This document shows positions 17,868 through 26,698 of a stretch of DNA of 64,000 nt, in pieces; the stretch's first letter is position 1; each line of letters begins with the position of its first letter. The notes below the pieces were generated by a model, which ran no database searches, was not told the DNA's origin, and worked only from the letters and a program-made list of their open reading frames with translations. Location: assembly GCA_965205965.1 (NCBI GenBank), contig CBDBHT010000008.1:1364001-1428000 (forward strand), read 5' to 3'. Made by a program: the position numbers and the translations under genes. Source of the stretch: Bin55 sp965205965. Lineage in GTDB: Bacteria > Pseudomonadota > Gammaproteobacteria > Pseudomonadales > Azotimanducaceae.

Positions 17868-19340
17868 AGTTGTGTCAAGAATCTTCTGCAATTTCTAGTG
17901 GGAGCGGAGACCCGCCCATATGGGCGGGTCTCCGCTCGGCGCGAAATTTTCGGGCGTCTCATGCCGCCTCCCGCCATGCCTCGGATTCCGGTTCGGAGGC
18001 GCGAACCACGCCGATCCGGCCATATAGATAACGCTGCCCCGTCAGCCACCGCTCATGGGTCTCCGTCGCAAGTGCCAAGATCAGACGCAGACAGGACTCC
18101 GCGTTAGGGAAGATCCTGATGACACGCGTTCGCTGGCGGAGCTCCTCGTTGTACCGCTCCAGCATGTTCGTGGACTTCATCCGCAGGCGATGTTCCTTGG
18201 GCAGCCGATACACCGTCAGCGTCTCCTCGACATGATCCTCGACCCATTCCACCAGCTTGCCAAACCCTTTCTCATCGCCCCAATGGGTCACCCAGGCACC
18301 CAACGCCTCACGTGCCTCGCGCCGACATGCTCATGGCCCCACAACCGTTTCAGACCCTCCAGACACGCGGGATCAGCACTCCGGGACAGCTTGTCCCTGG
18401 CATTGCGCAGAAAATGGACGCAGCACCGTTGCCACAGCGCGGTCGGCAGCACTTTCGAGATCGCATGCTTCAATCCCTCATGACTGTCCGAGACCACATA
18501 CTCGACTCCCCGCAGGCCACGTTCCTTCAGATGCGACAGGAATTCCGTCCACGACACCTCGCTTTCCCGGTTCGCCACCTCCGCCGCCAGCACCTGACGC
18601 CGACCCTCGCCGTCAATCCCGAGGGCAATCTGCACCGCCCGGGAACGCACCGAGCCCTCCTCTCGCACCTTCTCATACCGGGCATCCAGCAGCACATACG
18701 GATACGCCTCCTCCAGCCGACGTTCCGCAAACGCCTTCAGCGACGCGTCCAGCTTCGACACCATGGCCGAAATCGTCGCCGGTGAAAACTCGTGACCGCA
18801 CAGATCCTCCGCCAGTCGGCTCACCCGACGCGTCGAGACCCCCTGCACATACATCTCCGACAGCACCGCCACCAGGGCCTTCTCCGAACGCTGATAGCGC
18901 TCGAACACCCGCGTGCTGAACTGGCCGCTGCGTTCCTGCGGAACCCTCAGCTCGATCTCGCCCACCTTCATCGTCAGATCCCGCCGGTAGTATCCAGAAC
19001 GGTAGCCCTGACGCGTCTTCGTCCGCTCGCTCTTGCCCGCTCCCAGAAACTCCGTCATCTCACTCTCCAGCACCTCGTTGAGCGTCTCCTGCACCAGCCG
19101 CCTCACAAAGTCCTCATCGTCCGCCAGATGATGACATGCCGACTTCTTCGTGTCATTGTGCGTATAATCTTCCCGAATCATTTTTTGCTCCTTTTCGATA
19201 AATTGTGTCATGAATGATTCGCGCCTGGACGCGGTTCCGCGTCCAGGCATCTCCACATTCCCGATAAAACATCAGATTCTAACCATCCGTCTGTCGTTAC
19301 AGATCGTTTTTCGTTTTTGCAGATAAATTTATACACAACC
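17868..19340 (-). mobile_element. IS256-family element, copy 3 (full length)
   Basis: 1473 bases with ends AGTTGTGTCAAGAAT and, inverted, GGTTGTGTATAAATT, flanked by an 8-base duplication TGTTCTGC (17860-17867 and 19341-19348). Both internal hairpins are present: the 36-base palindrome at 17902-17937 and the GCCTGGACGCGG dyad near 19226-19250 upstream of the gene. Confidence 0.95.
17959..19181 (-). pseudogene. IS256-family transposase, copy 3 (single frameshift)
   Basis: It starts at ATG 19181 (MIREDYTHNDTKK) behind AAAAGGAG. The frame is clean through YVLLDARYEK and CCVHFLRNARDKL to LWGHEHVG, where a 2-base GC insertion near 18318 shifts it. The rest (AWVTHWGDEKGFG to SEAWREAA) is open in another frame. 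This is the least damaged IS256 gene in the window; one repair would restore about 400 codons. Confidence 0.9.
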
Positions 19341-20164
19341 TGTTCTGCAACGGCTGGCCGGTGCGGACGGAACTGCGCACGTCGAGCGGCGATGTGGCGG
19401 CGGGCGTGGTGGAGACGATCGCGCCGCTCGTGGACCGGTTGCGGAAGCGATTTCCGCAGGTGCCGATCCTGATCCGCGCCGACGGGGCCTACTGCCGCGA
19501 CGAGTGGATGACGTGGTGCGAGGCGCGGGGCGTGGATTACGTGCTAGGGCTGCCGCGTAATGATCGGCTGAAAGACCGGGTCAAGCCGTTGATGGACGAT
19601 CTGCGGGACCGGTTGAAGCGGGATCCGCACTATGCGCAGCGAGCGGTCCCGCGGCTACCAAGGCTTCGGCTATCGCACACGCGACAGCTGGACCCGCGAA
19701 CGCCGCGTGATCGCCAAGGCCGAATGGCTGCCGGGACAACCGATCGGCGAGACCCGATACCACAGCCGCTTCGTCGTCACCTCGCTCCGGAAGCCCGCCG
19801 CGCAAACGGTCTACGAAGCGATTCCGGATCCCTGTGCGCGTGACGGTGTCCACGCGGCGGATTCATCTGGCGTTCGGGTCCACCTTCCCGTACTGGAAGG
19901 ATTTCTGGTTGATCTGGGACAGCTTGGCACCGACGTAAAAGCCCAGTGCAACCGGGTTCATGACGCTGGCGGCGGCGCGCGCCGGCCTCCCCGCGCCCGG
20001 ATACTCAGCGATTCGCCGTCCCGCCCGCAAAAAGGCGTGGAAAACACACGCATTCCCGCCCTCCGAAGCTTTTTCGAACTCGCGACGCGAAATCCCATGC
20101 CCGTACCCAACGCATCCCGTGAAACAATATCATTTTCGACTTGATTATGAGAAATCCGGGTTAG

Positions 20165-20460
20165 AACGGGCAGCCTACTAGTAACCTGTCGCCATTGGAT
20201 CGACTGGTGAATGGGATACGGTTGGTGTTTTCAGTTGCACCGGTAAACCAAGAGCGTTCCGGATGACCAGCAAGAGGTATCGGGCGAAGTTGACGACGGA
20301 AGCGCTCGGGGGTGGAAGGCACTGACGACGGACGGGGCGGGTTTCGACGTGGAAGCGGACGCATGCGCGTATTGTGTTGCGGTGCAATGAGCATCGGGAA
20401 GGTGGTGGACGGATTGCGAGACCGTGGATGACGTAAGCTGGGAGACGGTCGGTCCCGTCG
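20165..20460. other. Spacer between IS1380 copy 2 and MITE-like repeat A
   Basis: About 300 bases with short open frames only. No family recognised; probably eroded mobile DNA. Confidence 0.4.
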
Positions 20461-20677
20461 CCAGTAATTTCCAGTGAGCAAATGTCTGGATACTGGCAGT
20501 ATGTTCAAAAGATGGGTGAGCATTTCTTTGATTTAACTAAATCTGTTGACTTCAGTTTGATGACCTGCCCCAATTTATACAGCCCGGAAAATGACAAAAG
20601 TTCGCGAAAACCATGGAACAAAAACAGCCGAAAGTCCTATTAAAACTAACAGTTCACAACTCGCTGGAAATTACTGG
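20461..20677. repeat. MITE-like repeat A
   Basis: 217 bases bounded by perfect 14-base inverted ends CCAGTAATTTCCAG and CTGGAAATTACTGG. The interior matches, in reverse orientation, repeat B at 24379-24593, including GCCCCAATTTATACAGCCCG. No coding capacity beyond short frames. Confidence 0.85.
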
Positions 20678-20714
20678 GTGCGGGTTCCGCGTCCGGTCGA
20701 AGCCGGAACGCCTG

Positions 20715-20905
20715 CAATTTACGACAACTAGTAGTAGAACGCAGTGGCGTGAGCAACCTGTTGATGCCGTTCGCCCCGCAGGAAGACCGGTGGCGTGTGG
20801 ACGCGACGGTGCAGCGTATCGCCGAGCGTCCGGACTAGCGGTTCACGGTCGCCGACGCGCGAACCAAACTGAAACCGCTTTACCCGTCAATATAAACGTG
20901 ACGTT
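20715..20905 (+). pseudogene. IS630-family transposase C-terminal scar
   Basis: Reads RTQWREQPVDAVRPAGRP in one frame and RFTVADARTKLKPLYPS after a stop. The latter is the characteristic last segment of IS630 transposases. No start or catalytic core. Confidence 0.6.
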
Positions 20906-21062
20906 CTACTAGGTAGCTATCATAAGCTTGGTAAGTTCTACAACTATCAGCAGATAATTTTGCGACGTGGCGATCCCGACGGTTTACACGATAGTACTAT
21001 ATTCATCCATTCAGTAATGGCTACCTCAATCTTAGTGCCACTAAGGTAAATACCAACACACA

Positions 21063-21632
21063 TTACCATAACATAAATTCCGTACACTCCCTCAATAAGC
21101 GATACAACCGTTGCCAATCGAATACTGTACCAGGATCGGTTTTTCTCTCAGGAGCTATTTCCGAATGCCCCACAATGCGCCTCATCGTAATATCTGGATA
21201 GCAGTCCACGATTGGTGGAATGACGAGCGCAAGTCGTGAATACTGCTCGTTTGTATAGGGTATTTCATCCGTTCCTTCGAGTTCGATTCCAATGGAGAAG
21301 TCGTTGCAATTAGTTTTACCTTGAAAATTCGACTCCCCGGCGTGCCACGCTCGGTCCTTGAAAGAGACGAACTGAAAGATGTTTCCTTGTCGGTCAATAA
21401 ACAAGTGGGGCGATAGTTTTGAACCTCGTAGTAAATCGAACGTCGGATGCAACGAGTAATCTAGCTTATTAGTGAAAAGATCTGCGACGAATCCATTACC
21501 AAACACGCCTTTAGGTAGCGATATTCCGTGAAGAACAAGCAGCGAAATAGTAGAGTCACCGGGACGGGCATCAAAATAGGGACTATCAATACGTTTAGCA
21601 TCGCTAAGCCAGTGATCTGTAATCACACCCAT
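21063..21632 (-). CDS. ampD: 1,6-anhydro-N-acetylmuramyl-L-alanine amidase AmpD
   Basis: A cytoplasmic zinc amidase that removes the stem peptide from 1,6-anhydroMurNAc during peptidoglycan recycling. The 189-residue Amidase_2 protein has the expected length. Zinc ligands match the family: His35 in LLVLHGIS, His156 in VGHSEIAPERKTDPG, and Asp166. Other conserved blocks are LSPHLFIDRQG, RAWHAGES and NDFSIGIELEGTD. Translation starts at ATG 21632. It lies alone on the minus strand, separated from nadC by an IS5 scar; ampD and nadC are neighbours in many gammaproteobacteria. Its substrate importer AmpG is at 26699. Loss of AmpD activity commonly derepresses chromosomal beta-lactamase, but no ampC or ampR is seen here. 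Confidence 0.95.
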   Translation of the reverse strand: MGVITDHWLSDAKRIDSPYFDARPGDSTISLLVLHGISLPKGVFGNGFVADLFTNKLDYSLHPTFDLLRGSKLSPHLFIDRQGNIFQFVSFKDRAWHAGESNFQGKTNCNDFSIGIELEGTDEIPYTNEQYSRLALVIPPIVDCYPDITMRRIVGHSEIAPERKTDPGTVFDWQRLYRLLRECTEFMLW

Positions 21633-21739
21633 AAGCTAAAACATTCTCAATGTAAGGCATGTCTATTTATTCGTTGATCCCATGTATTTTATAGGGAACA
21701 TTCGGGCTTAGGTCTGGCCGTACGGATCGAAGCTGTTTG

Positions 21740-22915
21740 AACGGGCATTCCAAGACGTAGCACTTGGGGCATTTGACGACCTGCGGAAGTTGCGCGAGGT
21801 GGTGGACTGGGAGGAGTTTCGTACGCTGCTGCAGGGGGTTTTTGACCGTTCGGGAAGAGTGCCGAGGCGGTCTCCCGAGATCGACCGTCCTGGGACGTGG
21901 TGATCATGTTTCGAGTTCTATTGCTGGGAGTGAACGATCATCTGAGTGACCGTCAGTTGCAGTTTCAGTTGCTGGATCGCCGTTCATTCAAGTGTTTTAT
22001 GGGATTGATGAACGCCTGCGACGTTCCGGATCAGAAGACGATCTGGAAGTACCGTCTCATCAGTTAGCGGAGTCGGGTCGCACGAAGGAGCTGTTCGAGG
22101 CGTTCGAGACGCAGCTGCGGGCAGCGGAGTATGCGCTGACGGGCGGTCTGGTCGTGGACTCGACGATGGTGGCGGTTCCACGCCAGCGCAAACACCCGCG
22201 CAGAGAACGCAGCACTGAAGCAAGGCGAGGGTCCCCGAAGCTGAGAAGGAGACCCCTGGCAAGCGAGCGCAGAAGGACGTGGATGCTGACTTGGACGAAG
22301 CAGCACGGAGTGGAGACCCCTTTTGGCTATAAGCATCACATGACGGTGGACCGCCAGCATAAGCTGGTGCGTAACTACGAGGCCACGACGGCATCAACCC
22401 ACGACAGCCTGGTGCTCACCAAGGTCCTTCGGCCGGATCAGGACTGATGGTTGGGTATGGGCCGACCGTGCCTACCGCTCGTAGGCCCTGGAGGAGGAAC
22501 TGAAGATGCGTGGCCATCGCAGCCGCATCCCCTATTAAGGGCTATCGCAATTGCCCTCTGACGGCGTATCAGCACCCGATCAACCGCCTGCGCTCCCGAG
22601 TTCGCGTGCGGCGTTGAACATGTGCTCGGCAGCATGGTCAACGAGATGAAGCAGACGCGGATGCGATGCATCGGGCGACAGCGCGCAGCTATCTGGATCG
22701 GGCTGTGCAACCTGTGCTACCCACATGCGTCGGTTCGCGTTCCTGAAGATGGCTGCGGCTTCCGCCGGCTGAGACCCGTGGCCGCATTGCGCTCGAACAT
22801 CGGGAACAGCATGGAAAGCGGGAGCAAACTTCTCATTCCGCTCCGAAAGACACGCAGCAAGATGAACCAGCCAAAAAAATCCCACAGCCGGAAGCTGTTT
22901 GGTAAAAAACGGATT
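21740..22915 (+). pseudogene. IS5-family (IS5 subgroup) transposase, heavily decayed
   Basis: Blocks in the expected order but in several frames: SKLFERAFQDVALGAFDDL, DWEEFRTLLQGVFDRSG, RQLQFQLLDR-like residues near 21960, ELFEAFETQLRAAEYALTGG, VVDSTMVAVPRQRKH, KDVDADLDEA and FGYKHHMTVDRQHKLVRNYE. Stops and shifts interrupt it repeatedly, and the third catalytic region near 22560-22830 is barely readable. It separates ampD from nadC. Confidence 0.8.
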
Positions 22916-22935
22916 TTATAGAGGTCCCTGTAATA

Positions 22936-23796
22936 ATGACTGGTATGGAGCTTGATCCCAAAACCGTCCAACGCGCAGTGACGATAGCACTCGCAGAGGA
23001 TGTAAGTACCGGCGACATAAACGCCGAGTTGATATCAAACGACACAATCGCACATGCGAAAGTTATTACTCGTTCCGATGGAGTATTTTGTGGTCGACCA
23101 TGGATTGATGAGATTGCTCGACATGTAGCCGAACCATTCAAGATTGATTGGCACGTAGATGATGGGGACCGCATATTGCGAAACCAAGTGTTGTTTGAAG
23201 TATCCGGTTTGGCGCGTAGCTTACTCACGACTGAGCGAACGATACTCAACTTCGCACAGTTGCTGTCAGGTACAGCCACGACTACCAGACGTCTCATTGA
23301 CCTAGTATCGCATACAAAGGTGGAACTTCTCGATACGCGAAAAACATTACCGGGATTACGCACCGCACAGAAATACGCCGTAGTAAAAGGTGGAGGCCAC
23401 AATCATCGCATTGGCCTTTTCGATGCTTACTTGATTAAGGAAAACCACATAGCTACTACCGCCGGCAGCATCCAAACCGTGGTCGAGAGTGCTCAAAACT
23501 CACGACACGACGTTTCGATTGAAGTCGAAGTCGAAAATACGATTCAGCTGGAAGAAGCGATCTCGTCCGGAGCTCACCGGGTACTCCTCGACAACTTCAG
23601 CGTTCAAGCGATTCGAGAAGCTATCCGACAAACGCGAGGCAGAGTAAAACTTGAATCTTCTGGTGGTGTCACCGAAGAAAATCTTGTGGCGATTGCAGAA
23701 ACTGGTGTCGACTACATATCACTTGGAATGCTGACCAAGAACATAGTGGCACTAGATATGTCGATGCGGTTTGAATCAGAAAATAGACATCGGTGA
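22936..23796 (+). CDS. nadC: Nicotinate-nucleotide diphosphorylase (quinolinate phosphoribosyltransferase)
   Basis: Converts quinolinate and PRPP to nicotinate mononucleotide, CO2 and PPi in de novo NAD synthesis. 286 residues, a normal length. Family blocks are LAEDVSTGDINAE, the substrate-binding LLDTRKTLPGLRTAQKYAVVKGGGHNHR, DAYLIKENH, EVEVENTIQLEEA, LLDNFS and the C-terminal LESSGGVTEEN...GVDYISLGMLT barrel strands. ATG 22936 has a GAGG about 10 bases upstream; ATG 22945 is an alternative. It stands alone on the plus strand, and its stop is only two bases from the 3' end of a convergent tRNA-Thr gene. The preceding 1.2 kb is IS5 debris, so its promoter may be disturbed. Confidence 0.95.
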   Translation: MTGMELDPKTVQRAVTIALAEDVSTGDINAELISNDTIAHAKVITRSDGVFCGRPWIDEIARHVAEPFKIDWHVDDGDRILRNQVLFEVSGLARSLLTTERTILNFAQLLSGTATTTRRLIDLVSHTKVELLDTRKTLPGLRTAQKYAVVKGGGHNHRIGLFDAYLIKENHIATTAGSIQTVVESAQNSRHDVSIEVEVENTIQLEEAISSGAHRVLLDNFSVQAIREAIRQTRGRVKLESSGGVTEENLVAIAETGVDYISLGMLTKNIVALDMSMRFESENRHR

Positions 23797-23798
23797 GG

Positions 23799-23874
23799 TG
23801 GTGCCGGTACGCAGATTCGAACTGCGGACCTACTGATTACGAATCAGTCGCTCTCCCATCTGAGCTATACCGGC
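23799..23874 (-). tRNA. tRNA-Thr (anticodon CGT)
   Basis: On the minus strand a full cloverleaf can be folded: acceptor GCCGGTA pairs with TACCGGC, D-arm GCTC/GAGC, anticodon stem ACTGA/TCAGT around loop TTCGTAA (anticodon CGT), T-arm CGCAG-TTCGAAT-CTGCG, discriminator A and an encoded CCA (23799-23801). 76 bases including CCA. It reads toward nadC, with two bases between the ends. Confidence 0.97.
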
Positions 23875-23894
23875 ATGGCGAAGATCAAATTCTA

Positions 23895-24248
23895 CTAGCG
23901 AGTGTTGCTGGACTCTAGAATCGTCTTGAAGAAAAACACTATAGAGAAGGAGTACTGGTAGACCATCGCTTTTGTATTAACGGCTAAAGTCATTCCAGTT
24001 TGATCTGTGCGTCGGCGGTCGTGAATCACCGATTCCACTCGCACGGTTTCGCGGTTCCTGCAAGCCTGCCAGGCATCAATTTCGCAGCGTATGGCTTCGC
24101 GGTCGGGCAGGCGACGGTTCAGGCATTGGCCGACGACCATCATACTGATTTTCATTTCGGCCATGTTCAACCAGCTACCGTGTACCGTGCTTGGGCGTGT
24201 AATGGATTTCCAGACGCTCAGCGATGCGCACAGCACCGCGGCTGTCTC
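23895..24248 (-). pseudogene. IS630-family transposase C-terminal remnant
   Basis: Minus-strand blocks RLEIHYTPKHG, HGSWLNMAEMKISMMVVGQ, CLNRRLPDREAIRCEIDAWQ and RNRETVRVE correspond to the last third of an IS630 transposase. Frame changes occur before HGSWLN and after RVE. No ends are visible. Confidence 0.75.
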
Positions 24249-24378
24249 GAACGCCCGCCGGCCGGCCTTGCGGCACTGCCAGTGGCATCGTACCGTGTTC
24301 CGTCAGCACCGTCTTGCGGTTGTGTCCGTTGCGCGTGTTGCTCCGCTCTCGGATCCAAGCGTACCTCCATCTCGACAT
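24249..24378 (-). pseudogene. IS256-like transposase N-terminal sliver
   Basis: In one minus-strand frame the DNA reads RERSNTRNGHNRKTVLTEHG then MPLAVPQ, resembling the RNGxSxKTVxTxxGxxxLxVPRDR region of IS256 transposases. It is unlike the IS256 copies elsewhere in this window. It is fused to the IS630 remnant on one side and to MITE-like repeat B on the other. Confidence 0.45.
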
Positions 24379-24593
24379 CAGTAATTTCCAGCGAGTTGTG
24401 AACCGCTGGTTTTAATAGGACTTTCGGCTGTTTTCGTCCCATGGTTTTCGCGAACTTTTGTCATTTCCCGGGCTGTATAAATTGGGGCACATCATCAAAC
24501 TGGAGTGAGAAAATTTAATTAAATCAAAGAAATGCTCATCCGTCTTTTGAACACACTGCCAGTATCCAGACATTTGCTCACTGGAAATTACTG
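24379..24593. repeat. MITE-like repeat B
   Basis: About 215 bases with ends CAGTAATTTCCAG and CTGGAAATTACTG, an inverted copy of repeat A (20461-20677). It lies between transposase scars. Confidence 0.85.
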
Positions 24594-24709
24594 CCCGGAC
24601 CCCGTCTCAATACACTACGAAATGTCGTGTAGAGTGCCTGAAAACAGCGATTTGCCGTACCAAAAACCGACATCAGGCCTAAATTCAAACTATACGGGGA
24701 ATTACTGGT
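24594..24709 (-). repeat. Fragment of element N1 left end
   Basis: The reverse complement matches the first 110-120 bases of element N1 (55440) and of MITE C (28074): it starts AATTCCCCGTATAGTTT, then a GATGTCGGT stretch, then TTGAGACGGGGTCCGGG. It abuts MITE-like repeat B. The following 165 bases up to mtnP contain nothing recognisable. Confidence 0.7.
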
Positions 24710-24875
24710 CTCGCTCGTCGTTACCGCCTTGCAGAGATTTTTGATTCAACATCACCGGGAACAGCTGAAAATAGGACGTTTAAGCGAGACGTATATTGTA
24801 AGTAGTACCAAACTGGGACATTGGAGCAGTCGAGACCATCAAACAGTATGGCGCATGTTGCGTTATTAATATACC

Positions 24876-25601
24876 TTATGCTGTAGCGATATGTTCCAAC
24901 ATTCGTTCGATCCTTCTACTACCTTCTAGCCCAATCCTCCGAATCACTTCGAAATCGGACACTTCCTCCCCTCGACCTGATGCCATGTTCACAACGAGAC
25001 ACACCGCTGCATAGGAAATACCTAATTCACGCGCCAACGCCGCCTCGGGCATTAGTGTCATTCCCACGAGTGCACAACCGTCTTTTTCTATCCGATCAAT
25101 TTCTGCAATTGTTTCACATCGTGGCCCCTGCACACATCCATAGGTGCCACTAACCTGAAACGAAACTTCCGTCACCGAACCCAAAGCATCTATGATTTTT
25201 GCGCGCGTACCACTGTGAAATGGTTCAGCAAATTCATAATGTAGGGACGGAGAATGCTCCTCAAAACTACACTCCCTGCCATAGGTATAATCAATAATCT
25301 GGTTTGGCACTACGAATTGACCAACGCTCAGATTGTTATCAATGCCACCAGCCGTACAAGCAGCGACGATGGTATCGACACCAAGTTCGTGCAGTGCCCA
25401 AATATTCGCGCGGTAATTAACGAGATGCGCTGCAACTTGATGCTCGTGTCCATGTCTCGGTAGGAAAAAGACTTCACAATCTCCATATTTGACCGTTTCT
25501 ATAGGTGCTGAGGGATCACCAAACGGTGTTGCAGGATAGACATTGGTGATGCTTGACGTAGACAGGCCATACATCGCTGAACCCCCTATAAGTGCAAGCA
25601 T
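24876..25601 (-). CDS. mtnP: S-methyl-5'-thioinosine phosphorylase (MTAP/PNP family)
   Basis: A purine nucleoside phosphorylase of the MTAP family; in gammaproteobacteria close homologues cleave methylthioinosine to hypoxanthine and methylthioribose-1-phosphate. 241 residues from ATG 25601 (MLALIGGSAMYGL), which has AAGGG upstream; an upstream TTG at 25634 adds 11 residues but is less likely. Blocks: phosphate-site GGSAMYG, FLPRHGHEHQVAAHLVNYRAN, CTAGGI, the PRCET motif (GPRCETIAEID) and GMTLMPEAALARELGISYA. The specificity call rests on family and on its neighbour: hpt lies 47 bases upstream on the same strand and would convert the released hypoxanthine to IMP. Adenosine-type MTAP activity cannot be excluded. 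Confidence 0.85.
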   Translation of the reverse strand: MLALIGGSAMYGLSTSSITNVYPATPFGDPSAPIETVKYGDCEVFFLPRHGHEHQVAAHLVNYRANIWALHELGVDTIVAACTAGGIDNNLSVGQFVVPNQIIDYTYGRECSFEEHSPSLHYEFAEPFHSGTRAKIIDALGSVTEVSFQVSGTYGCVQGPRCETIAEIDRIEKDGCALVGMTLMPEAALARELGISYAAVCLVVNMASGRGEEVSDFEVIRRIGLEGSRRIERMLEHIATA

Positions 25602-25648
25602 TGTGCTTCTACCCTTACCCCGCAGTATTGCCAATATCGTAAAGTATT

Positions 25649-26212
25649 TTAAGACTCTTTTAATGCGTAGATGGAAGCTAGATTTCTGTATCTACCATCA
25701 AGGTCCATACCACGGCCGATCAAAAATTTATTCGGAGTACGCAAAGCGACAAAATTAGGTCTAGGGGTTTCCGCGTGTGGAACACATTTGTCTACTAACA
25801 CCACCGTGATAACTCGCTCAGCTTGCGGTTCTAGGTCCCTAACGAGAGTACTCATGGTTATTCCCTCATCGAACACTTCGTCGACGAGTACAACCGTACG
25901 CCCTGCAAGGCTCCGCTGCATTTTGCGTTTGTACTGTAATTGCTTTCCTCTGGTAGACGCATACCGGGCGACGTGCACGTAATCGAGTTCTAAATCAAAC
26001 GACATACGCCGTAGCAAATCGGCGCAGAAAAAAAGTGCACCGTTCATAACACAGACAAATAACGGGTTGGAATCCTGCAATCCCAAACTAAGACGTACAG
26101 CTAGACGCTCAATGGCAGTTTCAATCTCCGCTTCGTCAATTATTAACTCGAAACCGTATGGGGGAATATTCACGCTAAAAACTATTTCGCTCGCCTGTAA
26201 GATCTTCAACAC
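25649..26212 (-). CDS. hpt: Hypoxanthine(-guanine) phosphoribosyltransferase
   Basis: Transfers phosphoribose from PRPP to hypoxanthine or guanine in purine salvage. 187 residues, normal for the family. Visible are the PPi loop region FVCVMNGALFFCADLLRR, the PRPP-binding motif TVVLVDEVFDEGITMSTL (the usual VDDIxDEGxTL with Glu as the second acid) and VLVDKCVP followed by the purine-contacting FLIGRGMDLDGRYRN. It precedes mtnP in an apparent two-gene operon. The 486 bases upstream hold no gene. Confidence 0.93.
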   Translation of the reverse strand: MLKILQASEIVFSVNIPPYGFELIIDEAEIETAIERLAVRLSLGLQDSNPLFVCVMNGALFFCADLLRRMSFDLELDYVHVARYASTRGKQLQYKRKMQRSLAGRTVVLVDEVFDEGITMSTLVRDLEPQAERVITVVLVDKCVPHAETPRPNFVALRTPNKFLIGRGMDLDGRYRNLASIYALKES

Positions 26213-26698
26213 AATGAAAAAGCGTTCATTCGGAATGAGTGCTATTACCGTCTATGATAATTTGGTGCAAATCACCAATTGGATACTCTTAATTGACGTT
26301 TTATTGCTTTCCCACATTAGCCAACACAGCGTGTAGAACATTTGCAACCGATTCTCGGGACGCAGGGTCGTGACACCGAATACCTACTACTCGCTCCATC
26401 GCCCAAGTTCCACAAACCCTAAATCTATCGACAGTAATGTATTGCTGGCTATATCACAATATTCAGAATCTTAAACGTTCTCTAGTAGCTCGTGAAAGGA
26501 GCGTTCTCATGAGAGACTCGGGATTCTTTATTAACTAAACTCCTCTATCTTTGCGTTCGCGACATTACAAGGGGTATATCTACGACAACAAAACTTAAGA
26601 TCGAATCGAGCACTAACCTCACATGGTTAATGAATCACTATTAGCTTGATGACGTTAACGTACACTGAATACGAACCAGTAAAGGAAACAATCTAATA
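26213..26698. other. Divergent intergenic region hpt / ampG
   Basis: 486 AT-rich bases between divergent genes, long for two simple promoters. No open frame resembles a known protein and no RNA fold was recognised. Probably promoters plus an eroded gene. Confidence 0.4.

Larger units (their letters stand above)
17242..19939 (+). pseudogene. IS1380-family transposase, copy 2 (interrupted)
   Basis: It starts MKIEHKRGAGRLVRW at ATG 17242 after GGAGGGCACGGG. The frame shifts near 17712 (ELVPGSGRAG in place of ELYLVWGERG), is split at 17867/19341 by IS256 with duplication of TGTTCTGC, shifts again near 19650 and lacks the region around YCDRGEAEN. The last catalytic Glu is therefore gone. Inactive. 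Confidence 0.9.
16773..20164 (+). mobile_element. IS1380-like element, copy 2, interrupted by IS256 copy 3
   Basis: The left end TTAACCCTTATTTCTCATAA is at 16773 and the right end finishes GAAATCCGGGTTAG at 20164. The left arm is shorter than in copy 1 (transposase ATG at 17242, about 470 bases in) and lacks the accessory ORF, so it represents a different version of the unit. IS256 copy 3 sits inside at 17868-19340, and about 220 bases are deleted near 19820. Confidence 0.85.
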
